Assembly (NCBI RefSeq): GCF_036409475.1
Contig: NZ_JAYRCK010000001.1
Location: 282,210-346,209 of the forward strand
Source: Scandinavium sp036409475
GTDB taxonomy: Bacteria; Pseudomonadota; Gammaproteobacteria; Enterobacterales; Enterobacteriaceae
DNA length: 64,000 nucleotides
Direction of reading: 5' to 3'
Positions within the stretch are counted from its first letter, which is position 1, and the number at the start of each line of letters is the position of its first letter. The position numbers and the translations under genes are program-made. This document shows, one piece after another, positions 62,329 through 64,000 of the stretch. The notes beneath the pieces were generated by a model, which was not told where the DNA came from, searched no databases, and saw only the letters and a list, made by a program, of their open reading frames with translations.

Positions 62329-63267
62329 TCAGTAGCCGCGGGTCCTGTCGACCTGCCCGGTGACTGCCTCGCCTTGCTCCAGGCGGGTGATCGTTTTGGC
62401 GATGTACTCGATAGCTTCCTGAGGGCGAGTCACTGCCGCAACATGCGGTGTCATTGCCACCCGAGGATGACGCCACAGCGGGCTTTCAACGGGTAAAGGT
62501 TCGCGACTGAACACATCCAGCATCGCGCCTTTGAGCTTGCCGTTTTCCAGCGCACGCAGTAAATCGTCTTCATTAACATGAATACCACGCGCCAGGTTCA
62601 GCACATAGCTCTCATCTTTTAATTGCTCAAGCAGCGAATGGTTGATAATGCCCGCAGTTTCCGCCGTATTCGGCAGCAGGTTGATCAACACGCGAGTGTC
62701 GGAGAGAAACTCACCCAGTTGTTCCTGCCCGGCAAAACTGGTCACGCCAGGCCACGCTTTAGGGCTGCGGCTCCAGACGCGCACCGGGAATCCCCACTGC
62801 AACAAGCTTTCCGCAACTTTCCCGCCCAGCACGCCCGCGCCCATAATCCCAATAGTGAAGTCTTCACGTTGATAATCCGGCAACGGCTGCCAGCGAGTTT
62901 CCAGCTTCTGTGCCTGATAATCGTCAAAACGGCGGAACCAGTGCAGCACCTGACTCACCGCATATTCCTGCATCTGCAGCCCCATGCCCGTGTCTTCAAG
63001 GCGGAACAGAGGGATCGACAACGGTAGCATTTCCGGGTGAGCGTTAAGCTTGCTGAGAATGGAGTCCACACCGGCCCCTAATGCGAATACCGCTTTCAGG
63101 TCGCGCCCCTGCAACATCTCCACAGGGGGATGCCAAACGAGGGCGTAGTCCGCGTGCTTATTATCGCCAGGTTTCCACTCACGAACCTTCGCCCCGGGAA
63201 GCTGTTTCTCCAGGGTGTTTATCCACCATGCGGTGTCGAATGTCGGGTGGTAAAAGATAATCTCCAT
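62329..63267 (-). CDS. ghrA: glyoxylate/hydroxypyruvate reductase A
   Basis: NADPH-dependent 2-hydroxyacid dehydrogenase reducing glyoxylate and hydroxypyruvate. The 312-residue protein has the Rossmann GIMGAGVLGGKVAESLLQWGF near residue 141, NLARGIHVNEDDLLRAL near 226, and the catalytic His in TPHVAAVTRPQEA near 280. Length equals E. coli GhrA. Confidence 0.96.
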   Translation of the reverse strand: MEIIFYHPTFDTAWWINTLEKQLPGAKVREWKPGDNKHADYALVWHPPVEMLQGRDLKAVFALGAGVDSILSKLNAHPEMLPLSIPLFRLEDTGMGLQMQEYAVSQVLHWFRRFDDYQAQKLETRWQPLPDYQREDFTIGIMGAGVLGGKVAESLLQWGFPVRVWSRSPKAWPGVTSFAGQEQLGEFLSDTRVLINLLPNTAETAGIINHSLLEQLKDESYVLNLARGIHVNEDDLLRALENGKLKGAMLDVFSREPLPVESPLWRHPRVAMTPHVAAVTRPQEAIEYIAKTITRLEQGEAVTGQVDRTRGY

Positions 63268-63468
63268 GACAAACTCCTCTTAATAGCGCCTCTCAGTGCA
63301 GGAACCGGGCGCATTTTTCTGATTGTTTTGTAGTGGGTTATCAGCATAGCAAATTTTAAAGTGTGTTCGGGGAAACAAGCGGCTGATCACAAAAAAAGCG
63401 AATGACGATTAATCCGAAAGCAAATTGGTTGAAGTTTGTCTTATCGAACCCTTTTTTAAAAAAGATGA

Positions 63469-63497
63469 TTGACGCAAGTTACGCTTTTTCCTACATT
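63469..63497 (+). promoter_or_regulatory. serX promoter
   Basis: TTGACG, 17 nt, TACATT, then the GC-rich discriminator AGCGCCCG typical of stringently controlled stable-RNA promoters. Transcription should start about 25-30 nt before the tRNA. Confidence 0.82.
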
Positions 63498-63531
63498 AGC
63501 GCCCGTTCCAGCGATGCTGGAAAGACAATAT

Positions 63532-63619
63532 GGTGAGGTGTCCGAGTGGCTGAAGGAGCACGCCTGGAAAGTGTGTATACGGCAACGTATCGGGGGTTCG
63601 AATCCCCCCCTCACCGCCA
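63532..63619 (+). tRNA. serX: tRNA-Ser (anticodon GGA)
   Basis: 88-nt tRNA with encoded CCA, acceptor arms GGTGAGG / CCTCACC, class II variable arm, T-loop GGTTCGAATCC and anticodon GGA at 63566-63568. Reads UCC and UCU. The position after ghrA is that of E. coli serX. Confidence 0.97.
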
Positions 63620-63633
63620 TATTTAATAAGAGT

Positions 63634-63659
63634 GTCCAGTTAACAGCTGGGCATTTTTA
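63634..63659 (+). terminator. terminator after tRNA-Ser
   Basis: TCCAGTTAACAGCTGGGC folds on itself (arms CCAG-TT / AA-CTGG type) and is followed by ATTTTTAT. Confidence 0.65.
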
Positions 63660-63782
63660 TTTGCATTTTCTGCCCGACAGGGGGGATGAGAACCGCCGAC
63701 CGGGGTTCGACAACTGGCTTCAGCCAGTTGGACAGACCAGCCGCTTGCGGATGGGCTGCCCGAAGGGCGAGCGCAGCGAGTC

Positions 63783-63805
63783 AATCCCCCCCTCACCGCC
63801 ATATT
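63783..63805 (+). repeat. direct repeat of the tRNA-Ser 3' end
   Basis: The 23 bp AATC...CGCCATATT at 63601-63623 (last 19 nt of the tRNA plus 4) recur exactly here, 182 bp downstream. Either an attachment-site trace of an element once integrated in serX or a tRNA-3'-end repeat like those after tyrT in E. coli. Confidence 0.8.
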
Positions 63806-63810
63806 CTGAA

Positions 63811-63837
63811 AAGGGTCTGTACTTTGTACAGACCCTT
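63811..63837 (+). terminator. terminator-like hairpin abutting the IS end
   Basis: AAGGGTCTGTAC / GTACAGACCCTT, a perfect stem with a three-base loop. No T-run follows; the IS starts at the next base, as the element copies do after their hairpins. Confidence 0.75.
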
Positions 63838-64000
63838 CAGACTGCTGACAAAGTCCTGGTCGAAAGGCCGGGACTTTGATCTAATAGGGTCAGTACAATT
63901 AATGGACTGACCGCCATGCTCAGAGAACTCTCCCCGCAGCAGTACCAGTTTGAAACCATCACCCTCGATGAACTGGTCCCTGAAGACCACCTGGTCCGCA
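63838..64000 (+). mobile_element. IS1182-family insertion sequence, left end (cut by window)
   Basis: Begins CAGACTGCTGACAAAG at the base of the hairpin at 63811-63837. A subterminal hairpin (AAAGTCC...GGACTTT, 63850-63877) and ATAGGGT (63884-63890) follow before the transposase ORF. The first 16 bases are identical to an end of the 140-bp elements at 55762 and 60301. The right end and any flanking repeat lie outside the window. Confidence 0.8.
63916..64000 (+). CDS. IS1182-family transposase, N terminus (cut by window)
   Basis: The 28 visible residues include MLRELSPQQYQFETITLDEL followed by VPEDHLVR, the N-terminal pattern of IS1182-type (IS4/IS5-related DDE) transposases, with the VPxDHLxR motif. 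Only the start is visible, so the catalytic residues and intactness cannot be judged. Family assignment is by recognition of this short motif. Confidence 0.72.
   Translation, partial: MLRELSPQQYQFETITLDELVPEDHLVR

Noticed and set aside
63661..63782. Second tRNA gene downstream of serX
   Set aside because: There is a T-arm-like GGGGTTCGA and a repeated tRNA 3' end, but no anticodon stem or D-arm that would make a complete tRNA.

Overview
The window is 64 kb of chromosome from a member of the Enterobacteriaceae. Gene order from holB to ghrA/serX follows the Escherichia coli backbone read in reverse, and most proteins align with E. coli orthologues at nearly full length from memory. Differences from K-12 (no grxB between mdtH and yceB, no yceI/yceJ beside yceO, no ymdB beside clsC, an extra CS1-type fimbrial operon, a very divergent CsgA, abundant ERIC/REP and another short repeat) point to a non-Escherichia genus of the Enterobacter/Leclercia/Kluyvera kind. 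The genus is not settled by the sequence alone.

Layout. 1-3385 (minus): holB (cut by the window edge), tmk, mltG and pabC, overlapping one another. 3655-9915 (minus): the fatty-acid cluster yceD-rpmF-plsX-fabH-fabD-fabG-acpP-fabF. 10057-15553: yceF (plus), rluC (minus) and rne (plus) with a long leader that contains an ERIC-like copy. 15776-25820 (minus): flgBCDEFGHIJKL, with flgA (plus, divergent) and flgMN (plus) beyond. 27519-27857: remnant of a LysR-type regulator. 27949-31771 (minus): murJ, mviM, yceH, rimJ. 31994-37605 (plus): mdtH, a possible tiny ORF, yceB, pyrC, dinI, bssS, solA, yceO. Then trhO (minus) and lpxL (plus). 39999-45314 (minus): an AT-rich chaperone-pilin-usher-tip operon in the cooBACD order. 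45860-54855: mdtG, msyB, yceK, opgH, opgG, opgC, clsC. 54926-59958: a small pilin-like gene and the two curli operons, csgBAC (minus) and csgDEFG (plus). 60342-63267 (minus): ycdZ, ycdY, ycdX, ghrA. 63532-63619: tRNA-Ser(GGA). The window ends inside an IS1182-like insertion sequence.

The most unusual signal is a family of about 140-bp elements present six times in the window. They have imperfect terminal inverted repeats ending near TGACAAA. Five of the six lie exactly between two direct copies of the stem-loop of an intrinsic terminator (fabF, solA, csgA, and csgG twice in tandem with three stem-loops). The IS at the right edge begins immediately after another terminator-like hairpin, and its first 16 bases are identical to one end of these elements. 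The simplest reading is a non-autonomous (MITE-like) family mobilised by an IS1182-family transposase that targets terminator hairpins and duplicates the whole hairpin. A second curiosity is a single sequence matching the type I-E CRISPR repeat at 25 of 29 positions between rpmF and plsX, with no array or cas genes in the window.

How the genes work together: the fab cluster supplies acyl-ACP for phospholipids and lipid A (plsX, lpxL); mltG, murJ and opgGHC act on the envelope; flg genes build the flagellar rod, hook and rings, with sigma-28 promoters visible before flgM and flgK; csg genes and the CS1-like operon build two kinds of surface fibre. Gene assignments rest on recognition of protein families and remembered E. 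coli sequences; no database search was run.
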